NCBI GenBank assembly: GCA_021234155.1 | Contig: JAJEKV010000017.1 | Coordinates: 425,467-489,466 of the forward strand | DNA length: 64,000 bases | Origin: Isoetes taiwanensis | Taxonomy: Eukaryota > Streptophyta > Lycopodiopsida > Isoetales > Isoetaceae | Reading direction: 5' to 3' | Shown: positions 1 to 11,656 of the stretch, in pieces | How the letters are laid out: every line of letters begins with the position of its first letter | Numbering within the stretch: position 1 is the stretch's first letter | Notes under the pieces: model-generated | What the model was told of the DNA's origin: nothing | Seen by the model: only the letters and a program-made list of their open reading frames with translations | The model's database searches: none | Position numbers and translations under genes: made by a program

Positions 1-117
1 GTAACACTTTTTGGTTGTTAATATATGAGTGTTTTAATATTTATCGCTATGAGGTTTTATATTTATCCTCAGAATTGCCATTCTATTTATTGCTACTGCA
101 TTTATATTCTACTAGTG

Positions 118-300
118 CTTTCGACCGTGGCCACGGTGCTAAATGATCATTCCATTACTCTGTCTATTTCTCGCGACCGCCGCCACGTGCTTAAAATGAC
201 TATTCCACATTCTTCGTGGAGAAGTCTATTTCACACCGCGGCTAATGCGCGAAAATAGTAGCGTCTGTTTAATTTCGCGATCACCGTGGATTACGGTGCG
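118..300. repeat. Palindromic CGACCGTGG/CCACGGTGC repeat block, copy 1
   Basis: Several degenerate copies of a short palindrome lie within 180 bases. Examples are CGACCGTGGCCACGGTGC near 122-139, CGCGACCGCCGCCACGTGC near 172-190 and TTTCGCGATCACCGTGG followed by TACGGTGCGAAA near 272-303. The same motif forms a larger array at 36.9-37.3 kb. Clusters of palindromes like this often mark subterminal regions of DNA transposons, but no complete element could be delimited here. The window edge may truncate it. Confidence 0.6.
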
Positions 301-303
301 AAA

Positions 304-3300
304 CGTATCATTCAATACTAATCGCTAAGAGAATGCCGAATCAAATTTAGAATCTACATGTAAGGAAAATGGCCAAGAGCTTTCCAAATTCAAATGTGCG
401 TAAATAGACGGATCACATGTATCACTTATGGTTACATACTTATAACTCATATAAGAGGCATAGCATATACTTAGAACTCATATAAGAGGCATACCATACA
501 TGAATGCGGTTCATTCGCTAACGATCATCATGAGCAGTAGCTGAGTGATGTATTAATCTCATCGACACGACGCCTGAACCCTCCAAAGATGGATAACAAC
601 ACGATGTCCTCCGAAGAACGATTTCACCCTCTCGCTATACCTTTCCACCAGTGGATCAAGGGGATACCTCCTCGAACATCTATAAAGATCATTATATGTC
701 ATAGTGCAAGTAATGGAGTCCATATCTCTGGACGAGGAGGCAGTACTGTAATAAGAATAACCAGGCCGAGACATAGCAAAATGGATGCCTTCTCGCATTG
801 AGTGGAGCTCGCACTTATATCGGTATCAAAATTATTGACATGCAATCAGAGCAACATTATTGGTTATACATACGGCATAATGAAATAACAAGTTTAGAAA
901 ATGAAACGCACTTATTTAAGAAGTGCGCCGAAAGATTCCTTCTAAAAATTTATAAAATTCTAAAATACCCCTAAAAGGACTCTCTTCTTTTACTATCTTG
1001 TGCCTAAAGATTTATAAACCGCCATGAAAAACGTATTAGATTTTAGGAAGACTTAACATTAAGGAGAAGAACAACAAAGAAAAATATCTCATTTTAGAGG
1101 GAAAAAGGTAATTACGAAAGCCAAAGATTTTATTATGGGGCAAACTCATATGAAAAAAAATTAGACGCTTTTGTATTCATCCTTAGAACGCTTATATTGA
1201 TCAAGTTATATAGAAGACAAAAAATCATATGTCACAACCATTTTGGCTAAACGGCCCTAATTGACCTTTAAAAGACATTGGGGCATTTCTGAACAAACCG
1301 CTTTGAATGACAAATATTGTTTTTGCATCATATGGTATTGCCAAATGGTAATACATCCACAAATCAAGGTTAGTTGAAGTTCCAACCGACGATGCCGTGA
1401 TAAATTTATACCGAGGGAAACGTGGTTGAAGTAATGAAGCCTCGCGGATTACGTGGCCTTCTTTGTTGTTCTCGAAGATGTATTCATCATGTCTCTTTGG
1501 GCTTGCACAATACCAATCCACAATATAGTGATGTTGAGATGATAGTCAAGCTCCCCTTGTCAATGTTGAGAGTCTTCAACACAATTTCATCATCTCAGAA
1601 AGTAAAGCATGCCACATCTACCGCAGAAGCATTTGTCTATCTTGCTTTTTCGTCCGCTTGCAAAGAAATAATAGGGTAAACTCTTTTGAGGGGGTTGCTA
1701 CCCTCTTCATCCCTCGCGGACAAACTAATGAAGCTCTCGCTGAACACCAGACTCCATAACATTTTGGGTCCTTTGCCTTTTAGTAGCAGCTTTGAGTCAC
1801 TTCTAAAGTGAAGTTAAATTGCGGTGTAGAGAAAAAAAGTAAAAAAATAACAACGGATTCAATTAATTTATGCTTTAATATTGCATTACAAGGTCGGAGA
1901 ATTTAGAACTATTTTAGAACAATTTGAACCAAAACTAAGAGAATTGCATAAAATTACCCTGAGTGTGTTATTTCACCTATTTAAGTTCCAAAAACCCTTT
2001 GGGAGCAAGAAAGACCTCACAAGATTTTGGTACCCATATAAACTTTATACCCCTGGCTACATATTTTATGTATATATATATCCTTATATATATACAATTA
2101 TATAAGTGTACCAAAATGTATATAGAGATTTTGGTGTCGCTACCGATCGTTCGTGATCTAAGATCCGGAATGTATTCCCGTGGAGCCAATCAATCCACCC
2201 TCTAAAACCATAGAGATTTTGGTGTCGCCACCGGACCGTCTTCGTGATCCGGTGATCGACGGCGTCTTCGATGGTGCCACCTCAATCCGTGCCAAGCACC
2301 CCCCTTCTTATGGAGATTGATCTTGGCCGCCGAATCGTGCTCGGATCAGCCGGCCGATGTCACCACGGTATCGAGGGCAATAAATGCAAATATGATGAGG
2401 TGGCAAAAGAATGTGGTCTCATCTCATGGGTAAAAGTAATCTAAATGTGAGAAAATTAAAATGCCATTTGGTGATGTGGCAAAATAAAGTGAGGTAATCT
2501 CTTGCAATGTGGTGGCCCTTTGAAAATATAAATATAGACTAAAATGAAAAAACGGTGGAAATACGTCATCCAACTGGCTTACCGCCACGCTGGTCTCTAT
2601 ATGCATTGCAACAACAGGGGATCTTAACCGCCATAATAAGTTTCTTTATTCGATTCCTCACCGAATTTATATTCCGTATTCCTCGCTCTCTAATCTGCCA
2701 CCTCGCCGCATTTCCGAAAGTATGCCATATACCGGGCGCCCGCCATGTTGTTCTAGGGTTCTTCACTTGCATTTATTTTTGTTGTGGCAAATTCTAGAAC
2801 AATCAAATTCTTCACCTATCTATAATGCCTGACCGTGATCTTCAAGATTTTAAGGCCGCATATGCCGGGCCTCGGGATTTATTCCCCTGCTTTGATCAGC
2901 CTCGAACTTCAATGCTTTCTTTGAGCTCTTGGATGTTTTGGCTTGCTCATTGTTCTTCAACGACATCTTTGGCGTTGATCCGGTTCTCGTACTCCAGAAT
3001 CGCTAAACTCCGGCCGCATCATTCCATTTTTATGTTTTTTTCCTCAGGTTTTTTTCATATGCAGGGTTCTTCCAGCACTTTAATCAGACATGGCTTTCTC
3101 AAATTGTTGGGCACCACTCCAGCTTCTACTTCAAGAAAAAGGGCTGCTCGTGAAGTAACGGCCATGTAGAGTCAGAGCCGAAAGTTCCGGGCCCAATTCC
3201 ATCTCGCTATAAATCAGATTAATCTCAGAAATGGCAGAGGCATGCACCGAGATCCTGACCTCTTCGTATCCTCTCACGCCATTAGTTATGGCAGCCCAAT

Positions 3301-5900
3301 TCGTTTTGCATGGCCACACCAGCTTCAAACAAAATGCCGCTATATTGAAAAAGCCTGGGAATTGTTGATTCTCGCCATCCGTAGAAGTTTTGATTTGCAT
3401 TCATCAGAAGCAGCGAAAACAAGTCAATCTGAGTCCGGAGTTTCGAAATAGGCAGGCCGTGAGCTGCCTTCTCGGCCACCTAGTTTCGATGGTTGATTCT
3501 TATCATTGTTTCTTCATGAGAAAATTTTCGGTGCCCTGGAAGCCGCGGTGGTGTACTTTTTGTCTATGGCCTTCGCATGGAGTGTACTCGGCCTCAGTTG
3601 CCTTCGTCCTTCTAGCCCGGACCTCGCTTTTAACCACAAAGGCTTCCACCTCAACAAACGCCAACGGGCCTCTCATGTATGTAACTAGCTTTATTATATG
3701 CTTTCATACGCAGTTTTGCCGGATAAAGCGTTTGGTCTTGCATGACCGGGCAATGCATTTACCATGTAAAGCAAATCATTTTAGTTATATTCAACAAGTC
3801 CTCTTCATGAGCATACATCTTACATTTCTTCGGTCCTCCACTATAGTGAGACGCCATGATGGTGGCGGATGAAGAAATAAGTTTCAAAAAGAACTAACCG
3901 AGGGATGCTAAAGCATGCCATCACTATTACACGCCTTTAAGAAGCACAAAACGAATGTATCCGAACATGAAGAGATTAATGATGAAAGTGAAGCAGCAAG
4001 GTCTCTACACTCTCAGGAGACTTGGTGTGACCCCGCTCTGATCAAGAGAATGAAATAAAAAAAAAATGACTTCCAGGCAAAGATAACAACAAAGCAGGCC
4101 TCAAAATGTAGAAGCAAGTAAAACAAGTAAAAAGGTAATCGGCCATGGTCTCTTTGCATGCTCATTTCAAGCTCCTTCGATTTTACACGGTTCTTCGTGC
4201 AGTACATTATCGTAGAGGATTCTCACGAGCTTCATGAGGAAGATGCGTAGTGCTTTTAGCATGTTTTAATGGTGCAATAGAGACTCAATATCACTCTAAA
4301 ATTGTTTGGTTAATTGGGATGTCTAATTTATATTATTTGACAACATATCAAGCTCTTAATTTTAATAAATGCCTCTTTTCTACATGTCTTACCGTAGACG
4401 TTTATCGAAAGAAGAAAATCCTGTTTTATCCTTTTTGAATGATGCACAAACCGCTGTATGTACATCAGCTTTCCATAAAATAGTCAACATTCTTCTCCGG
4501 ATTTATCAAGTATCATTATTGGTCTCCTTGATAGTGTTGGGCATTGCCACTACAAAAGTTCCATTGCACCCATTTTAGGACAAGTACTGCTTCACTTTGT
4601 TTCCACACGTACAAGACATTTGAAGCATTGGTTTTCTTTTCAATGATGCATCCCTACTTATGTTGCAGGAATGTAGTTTTTCCACATATTTCATGTAAGC
4701 ATTGCTTACACCGATATTATCTTCCTCGCTTCCATCTGAGGACATGCGATCAAGTGGAAAAGCCTTTGCATGCCATTGCACACGATCCGAGGTATGCGAC
4801 ACGCGTTACTGCTGGTATCCTTATCCGTGCATGTTTGACTTGATTAATCTCTATTTCCTTTGGTCATTGGATCAGATTAATTGCTGGGCCTTCAACTTTA
4901 ATGATTTTGTGGACAAACAGCCAGTTCTATTTGACTCGCTGCATCTCGAAAGTTGCATTCATTTGTTAACCACTGGTGTGAGAAACGATCAAGTGTAGAA
5001 TTTAAGAAGCATGCATCTGATGGCAGCATGTATGATTGCAAGAGTTCAAAAATCTTATTCTGCTGCAGTTGCCATAGCATCTCCTATTCCAGATTCAGTC
5101 TCAAACATATATGGAAGCCTCATATAGTTGTGAAATGTTAGAATGTTTTATGTTAGTAAACAAATCATCTGGTCGGGGTTTCGTATCTCGGTGATTTTAT
5201 ATAGGTTGTCTCTCTGTTATGCTTTGTGACCTGTACAAATGTCTTGCTTTGGCGCTTCTTTTCGACTCCATAGCTCACCGCATTCCCAAATCTAATAGGT
5301 TTGCACCCATAGCCGAAGGTGGTTTTTCGAACCTTTATGATCGACCTTATTAACTGTCGACTTGATCGAACCGTCAATAATATTGATTTTAAAATTATGA
5401 CTGTGATCTGACAAAATTTGATGAATAACTAACCTGTGGATCTCCCTATCGGCAATTGTTCGTAACTATTGAATTAAATCGATCTGAAAATTTCTTGAAC
5501 CGAAAATTGATGTCCAATGTTCAAAAGTTCCATCACTACCACCTAACGGATATCCGATGCCAATGATCAATCAAACTTAAAGTCCAAAAGCAATTCGCTT
5601 TATAACTATTAACACTTTATACCCATAATTTAATCGGAATCCGCGGAAGTTCAATCTATCTTTAACTTATTAACGGTTCAAATTAAAAAGACATAAGCGA
5701 AAAACGTTTTTAATGTTCGCTGAAGTTTAACCGAGGCCCAAATTAATTAAGATTGTTTCAATTTTAACTTTGACTTATCTGATTTTAATAAATGTTAAGA
5801 TTAATTTGATCTGATGTAGAATACCATTCCATATAATCAATTTCATCGATGTTAATAACGAAAACAATTTATTAACTAACCGTATTATTTAAAACTAATA
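304..5900. other. Long stretch without a recognised gene
   Basis: Only short open frames occur and none could be tied to a family. A 98-residue minus-strand frame (1225-1521), a 114-residue plus-strand frame (2825-3169) and minus-strand frames around 3131-3479 and 4575-5080 have some coding-like composition, but no recognisable motif. They may be scraps of old genes or transposons. AT-rich filler and small repeats such as the duplicated acttataactcatataagag near 440-490 make up the rest. Confidence 0.4.
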
Positions 5901-5999
5901 CCAAAATGTGTTATTTGATGAAACCTATTCAAATTGATCATTAACTGGTCCATCATATCGAAGTCGCGGTTTTGAAGACGATAACCTTTGTTCTATCCT

Positions 6000-7110
6000 C
6001 AGATATTTTATTTTACATTACGATTTCCCCGGTGATGATTTTCCTTTTAAATTCTCCTTTTCCTCTTTATTTTTCCCTTTTAATTTTGATCGGTTTTCTT
6101 CCTTAATTTCTCCATCTTCCCGTGATTTTCCTTATGTTTTCCCTTCCCTTTTCCAGACCTTTGTTTTTTCCTTCCCCTTTTCCTTTATGTCTCTTTTAGA
6201 TTCCTTTTTTCCCGACCTTTGTGATGTTTTTCCTCCCTCAATCTCTTTATCCCATAGATTCCCATTTTTCTTTACAAGGTTTTCTTTTCCTTCCCCTTTT
6301 CATCATCTCTAACTTTTCCCCCTTTTTCCCGGTTCTCTTCCTTCCCCTTCCTTCCTTTCCCCCTTTTCCCCCTTTTCCCGTGACAAGATCGACGACGTGA
6401 TTTAGTTCTTCTTTCCCTAACTTCTCCTCTTCTCCCCCCATTCCTTTATTCTTTCCCCATGTTTTTCCCTTTTATTTTATCTCTTTCCTCAACTCTTTCC
6501 CTCTCTTCCATAATTTTTCCCTTCCGTGATTTTCCCTCTGTGATTCCTCACAGGAGCCTTTTCCCTTCCCTTTTTCACCGTGATTTTTCATCATTTCTTC
6601 CATGCCCTTTTCCTCTTTTCCACCTTTTGATTTCCATTTTCTCCCGACCCCATTCCCGACCTTTTCATTACGTCTCTTTCTCCCACCCTCTTCCCCTCTT
6701 TTCCGCTTTCTCCCTCCTCCCTTTATTCCTATTGTTTTGAGGTTCTCTTTTGTTTTTCCATCTCTTTTCCCTTCCCTCAATCCTTTTCTCCTCTTTCCTC
6801 GCGCACTTTCTCCTTTCTCTCCTTTATTCTCCCTTTTCCTCACGTCTTTTCCCCTTTTTCTTTCTTTCTTTCCATGCCCTTTTTCCTTCTCCATCTTATC
6901 TTCCCCTCCACACTCTTCCGCTCTTCAAATTCCTTTTTCCCTGCTGACCTATTTTTCTCCTTTTTCCTCCTTCCCCTTTTTCCCTTTATGTCCCCAATCT
7001 TTCCCCTCCTTTCTTATGTCCTTTTCCCCTTTGTTCTTTTCCCTTTTCTCCGTTTTCCTTTTATCTGCGGCTTTTTGCCTCTCACTTTGTTCTCGCTTTC
7101 CTCTTAAGAT
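6000..7110. repeat. Polypyrimidine (C/T-rich) tract of about 1.1 kb
   Basis: The plus strand is almost entirely C and T, built from degenerate TTTTCCCTT / CCTTTTCC words with occasional CCGTGATTTT and CCCGACC interruptions. Long open frames in it (for example 6602-7132 plus and 6472-6894 minus) are low-complexity by-products, rich in Phe/Pro/Ser on one strand and Lys/Glu/Arg/Gly on the other. They are not credible genes. The purine strand could form triplex DNA; that is inference. Confidence 0.8.
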
Positions 7111-7635
7111 CAGAAAAGCATTTCGGGCTTAATCAATGGGAAGAAAGTGATAACTTCGGTCTTTAACGTAACGTATCATCTCAACTATCTACCTGTTTGA
7201 TAAGATACGCGAAATTTTATAATATAAATTTAAAACGTAAAACACCTTTTAGCGAGCATAATCTAACCGAAAATTTAAATGAAAAGATCCTTTCAGATTG
7301 TTACTTTGACGAACCGATGGTCGGCGATATTTGGCCTCCGACCTATGTTCGGTTCTTAAAATGTTCAGAACTTTGATGATGCGTTTGCTTTCGGTTTGAT
7401 GAACATGTTTAGCTGAGACTTTAATCGCTCAAATTGTTTAGCACTTATTTCCAAGATGGTACACGCTATGATTTTTGACTATCACCAATTCACCTGCGTC
7501 TACCGGTCCATTGGCTTTTTATGTTTTATTTCTTTAACGCACTGTGCCTTATAGCGAGTCCACCTGAACACCCATAGTAATAATAATTGCCATGTGCAAT
7601 CTTGAACATTATATTCTCTTATGTCCTAATTTTTA

Positions 7636-7994
7636 AAATTCACCTAGTCGCTTTTCTGAACTCGAGACACAAGGTCGGCTGTCTGAATCAAATTCTCCCT
7701 CCATACCAAATAGGGATTTTATGGTTTTAGCAATATTCATCCAGTAAATTCTACGCCTGCTTTGCCATGTGTTGAAAATCTTTTCTAAATCTAGATAGTA
7801 TTGCTCATATTTAGGTTTTGAGCTACAAATTCTTAACTGAAAATCTTCGTAGGACGATTTTTCATGCCTTATATCCTGTTTCTTGAATACTAAGCATGCC
7901 AATGCTATTGTACAGTCAAGTTTCAAGCATATGGCCTCTAGAACAGTTGCAGATGTCCTATTCCATAGCCAGAATTGGGTGGAGCCGAATTTCT
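7636..7994 (-). CDS. Coding-like exon, unknown protein
   Basis: A minus-strand frame of about 120 residues opens after a plausible splice acceptor (ttaacag) near 7995 and runs to a stop at 7633-7635. The composition looks like real protein, with aromatic and charged residues and no low-complexity runs. It includes KYEQYYLDLEKIFNTW, then RRRIYW, then IAKTIKSLFGM. No family is recognised. It may be the last exon of a gene whose upstream exons are unclear, or a fragment. No promoter or partner exon could be assigned. Confidence 0.3.
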
Positions 7995-8279
7995 GTTAAA
8001 TGCTTCTCGATCATGGTCAGTTTTGCTAATAGGTTAGGATAAGGTATTACCAATACGTGTATACATCTATTCAATTCTACCAGACATACAATACAAGGTC
8101 ATATGATGCCGATTAAACTTATATTGCCCTTTATTTCAATGGTATTGGGCCCTTCATACCAAGTGTGTTTATGATGTTCATCCCTTGCCACAATTATTCC
8201 TTCCTACAATTAAAATAAAGTTTATAGTAAAACCAGGTTTCAAATATGTCTAAAGTTTGAGAATCAGTGGTATCTTCAT

Positions 8280-8396
8280 ACAATATTGGAGAACTTAAGG
8301 GAATCCTCGTGGAATCTAAAGGGATCTTAAGAAGATCGAAGAGAATTCGAGCAATCTATGGGAGTCATAGAGAATCTAGGAGAACCTTTTATCCTG
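8280..8396. repeat. Degenerate GGAATCT repeats, left array
   Basis: Loose repeats of the type GGAATCT-TAAG-GGATCTTAAG occur about every 12-20 bases. The same family appears in the opposite orientation at 30.34-30.60 kb, so the two arrays bracket the pair of retroelements. Confidence 0.5.
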
Positions 8397-8965
8397 GGTG
8401 TGTTTTGCAAGTCAATTTTAGATAATCTTTCATAATGCATTATCCTGTTGCGAATAGATCCTGGACGTAACTGAACATAGAAGGCATATAATCAAATTGA
8501 CACTTCTCATGAAATTATCAATGTGTTTTGCACCGTGGTAATAGCACTTTAACTTAAAAACTTTATGCTAAAACCTACGTGCATAAATCTCGATCACAAA
8601 CTACCAGTCGACTTCATAAAATTTTCATAGGACAATTGACTGCTATAGAACTTTCTAACTGGTTGAGTGATGAATGATTACTGTATTAACAAGGGAATTA
8701 GGATGAAATCAGCAATGCAGCACATCAGTTTCTTTTCTAAGATGGTCATTGAATGGCTACTAGGCAAGGGATTTAACTTAAAACTTCATGACTTTGGTCT
8801 ATGTTGATGATTGATCCTACTTTCCCTATTATATTGATTTCTTCTAACTTCTTGACATTCGATTTAAATACTGATCTTTGATTTAAATACTGATCTTTTT
8901 AAGCTTGGATTTTATTTTTGGATCTTCATAAACCATAGGCGACGCACCCATTTATAGTATATATA

Positions 8966-11486
8966 TATATATAGAGAGCCATGACAAGGTACAAAGACGA
9001 TCCTAAGACCCAAACAATTCCCAAGCTATGGCATTCAGCTTCGACCAGATAACCGTGCTGCACCAAACTTATCTAAGCCACATGTTATAGTGGAAGAGTC
9101 TTATAGATAATAATGTCGGGATTAACTAGATTATGCAAACTTCATTTAAGCCATGCATTCGTATCATTTGTACATCAACTTATATCTCTAATCAAAATGT
9201 ATTTACCTTATGAGGAAACATTTACCACATAAGTCCGTAATATAATTCTCCAAGCAATAGATAGACCTTGTTTCTACAAGCAATAGATAGTTGGACGCCA
9301 ATAATGCCAATAAGCAGCAAAACAAGCATTTCCGCACACGCATTTCAATGGTTTGTTTCTTAGGAGTTTATAACTTCATTTTGTTTTGCGCTCCTATTAT
9401 GCAAAACACCATTATGCAATCATGGATATTTTAAGACGCACCATAGATTAAAATAAAGGAAAGTACCGTTATCATTAAAATATGTATGTTTTTAGTCATG
9501 GTTGCGCCAATATCACAAAACTTCATCAAAGTACTTCAAGCAACCAAAGCATGCGGCTAAAACAATGGAAGATAGACTCAAGCTATATGAGGCATGAATT
9601 TCTCCTCAATGAGTTCAGCACGCAGCCTGATGTCACATTTGTGGCATTTGAGTTTAGGGTAACGAGTAGAAAACCCTGAATAGCTTAAAAAGAAGTTTCA
9701 TCATGATGCTTAATGTTTTTCTTAACACATAGAAAATCCCCAACCATACCTAACTTGCTTCTTATGCACTCCTTTAGTACTTCAAACTATTAAAAACTTG
9801 AGAGTAGGTAGAGATGATCGGTTACTGCGGCAAGAGAACGAGGAGCAAGTTAGCCTTAAAAGTGGTAAAATCTTTAGCTACCAGCGTGGTAAGCAAAATC
9901 ATCCGGCTTATCTTCCCTTCAGCCACACAACATGATGACATTATCAAAACATAAGCTAAGATGTAAATGGGAATAAATAACGAAACTTTATGCGAGAACA
10001 AGTAGCTTGTGCATGATAGCGATAGAAGATAGAGGTATTTCCTTGGCATTGATCAAACCCTCGTAAAAATTATGTCAAGAGCTTGTTGATACAACAATTA
10101 AACAAATATATCTACACAGGTAAAATGGTAAAATCCAAGTGATGTATGGATATGCGTATTTTCTACTTCCCCATGGAGATGCTATAATAAACAACTAAAT
10201 TAGATCGGGACCTGATTAAGTGGCACTCCGTCATCATCGATTAGATCTTCAATGTTATTGGAGTCCGATGGATCTTGCAGGCTGGTGTAGTAATACTAGG
10301 AGCTTTACCATGATTTGCTATCATGCAAGCTCCAATACTCAGGAAGCGGAGGCGTTTCCGGATTATTCCTCTTTTGTAGCAAAGATATCTATGCCGCCTT
10401 TTCTTGCCATTTCCTCCAACTCGATTTTTCATAATCGCCTCCATCATGTTTACATTCAATCCCTTTCTCCTTAAGCAAGGCCACAATGTCAGCCTTTGTT
10501 GGCTTCACATTTGCGGAACCCTGGCCTAGTCATTGTTTCCGACCCTTGTTAGGGGCACTTAAGTCTACGTGCTCTGTCGCGACCGTTCTCCGATGCTCGC
10601 GGGGAGTTTCAACTAAAGCCACTCCTCGTATTTCTAATCCCTAAGCTTATCAAGCAGTCCATTGACCATTTTACCAAAAACATCTGAATCAGTCATTTCA
10701 ATTTGTAATAGCGAGTGGCTAGAAGGGTCTACACAATATATCTGTTTGATTGAAATGGGATATTAGTAATGTAAATCGCCAAAGATCTTACCTTAGTGCA
10801 TAATACCATGAGAATACACCGTCGCTTTTTAAATTTGGTGTGCATCCCACAGCTCGCGTGATGATAGTACTCCATAGCTGGTATCTAGTCTGGACCGGCG
10901 AACCCTAAGCTAAAATTTTAGGTTAATCCGTTACATCCGTCATAGTATTTCGTGAGGATACGTGCCTATACGGTCAAGTATATACTTAACCCATGAGATA
11001 TCATAATAATTTTCACCTACCCCATGTATTTCCGCTAAAGGTAATGATGCCCTTATGCTTACGGGCTAAGTTAACACGTTACCATTCTTGTTATCATCAC
11101 CATAGTTTACGGGGGAAATTATTAAATTGTTTTAAGGCCATACTACTCAAATGGGATGCTCACTTCCTAGGCATAATTAAATCACAACGAGCGTTATGGT
11201 AACCTTGTTGTCTAAATAAAAGTTAGTTTTGCTCTCGCCAATGTTGTTCAAGCTATAAACCTTTCATATTCAAAGCTATGCATGGGGACAAAGGATTATA
11301 CTATTATTGCAAATAAGGCAATAAAAGATCCCCACGACACTATGTAAACACCATGGTGTTCCCATTTAGAATCAAAAGTCGATATTAGCAGAGATCACGA
11401 AAGTGGTGCACAACCTTTAGAAATAGTATGATAAAAGCCGATGCCAGCCTTGGGATATAGATATATATGTATATATATATATATAA
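8966..11486 (-). repeat. Terminal direct repeat of retroelement 1, left (3') copy
   Basis: This copy is collinear with 15741-18282 throughout. It starts at tatatagagagccatgacaa and ends in the TA-rich stretch after ccagccttgggatatag. Differences from the partner cluster at CAG/CTG triplets: ttttccaggattatt in the partner is tttccggattatt here, and atgccagcttttc is atgccgccttttc. The SAP-like exon of the partner is present here at about 10203-10515 but frame-broken by such changes. Confidence 0.85.
10203..10515 (-). pseudogene. Frame-broken copy of the SAP-like exon in the left repeat
   Basis: This is the counterpart of the exon at 16992-17318, recognisable along its whole length on the minus strand. 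Small insertions and deletions, nearly all at CAG/CTG positions of the partner, destroy the frame. In the element's own geometry this copy lies in the 3' repeat, where the exon need not be translated. Whether the lesions are biological or consensus errors is open. Confidence 0.55.
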
Positions 11487-11528
11487 ATTGCCTACCTCCT
11501 ACCGAAATGAAGTAGGGCCCATTATGTA

Positions 11529-11571
11529 ATGTATATAGGGATTTGGAGGGTCCCTATATACATAGGGACCC
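11529..11571. promoter_or_regulatory. Hairpin-forming inverted repeats beside the 3' terminal repeat
   Basis: Two overlapping perfect inverted repeats occur here: ATGTATATAGGGA (11529-11541) pairs with TCCCTATATACAT (11551-11563), and GGGTCCCTAT pairs with ATAGGGACCC (11548-11571, four-base loop). Retroelement 2 has GTCCCTAT...ATAGGGAC at the equivalent place (about 22157-22204). Conservation of the AGGGAC/GTCCCT stem in both elements suggests a structured RNA end, for example for processing or RT recognition. That role is inference. Confidence 0.55.
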
Positions 11572-11656
11572 ACTCCATAACCTATGAAGTCATGTTAAAT
11601 ACTCTTTGTTTCATACCCTCCAATGAAAAAGTGATCAAACATGTGCTAAAGAAGTC

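Noticed and set aside
6472..7132. Open frames of 140 and 176 codons in the 6-7 kb region
   Set aside because: They are products of the polypyrimidine tract: extreme Phe/Pro/Ser or Lys/Glu/Arg composition, frames open on both strands, no motif.
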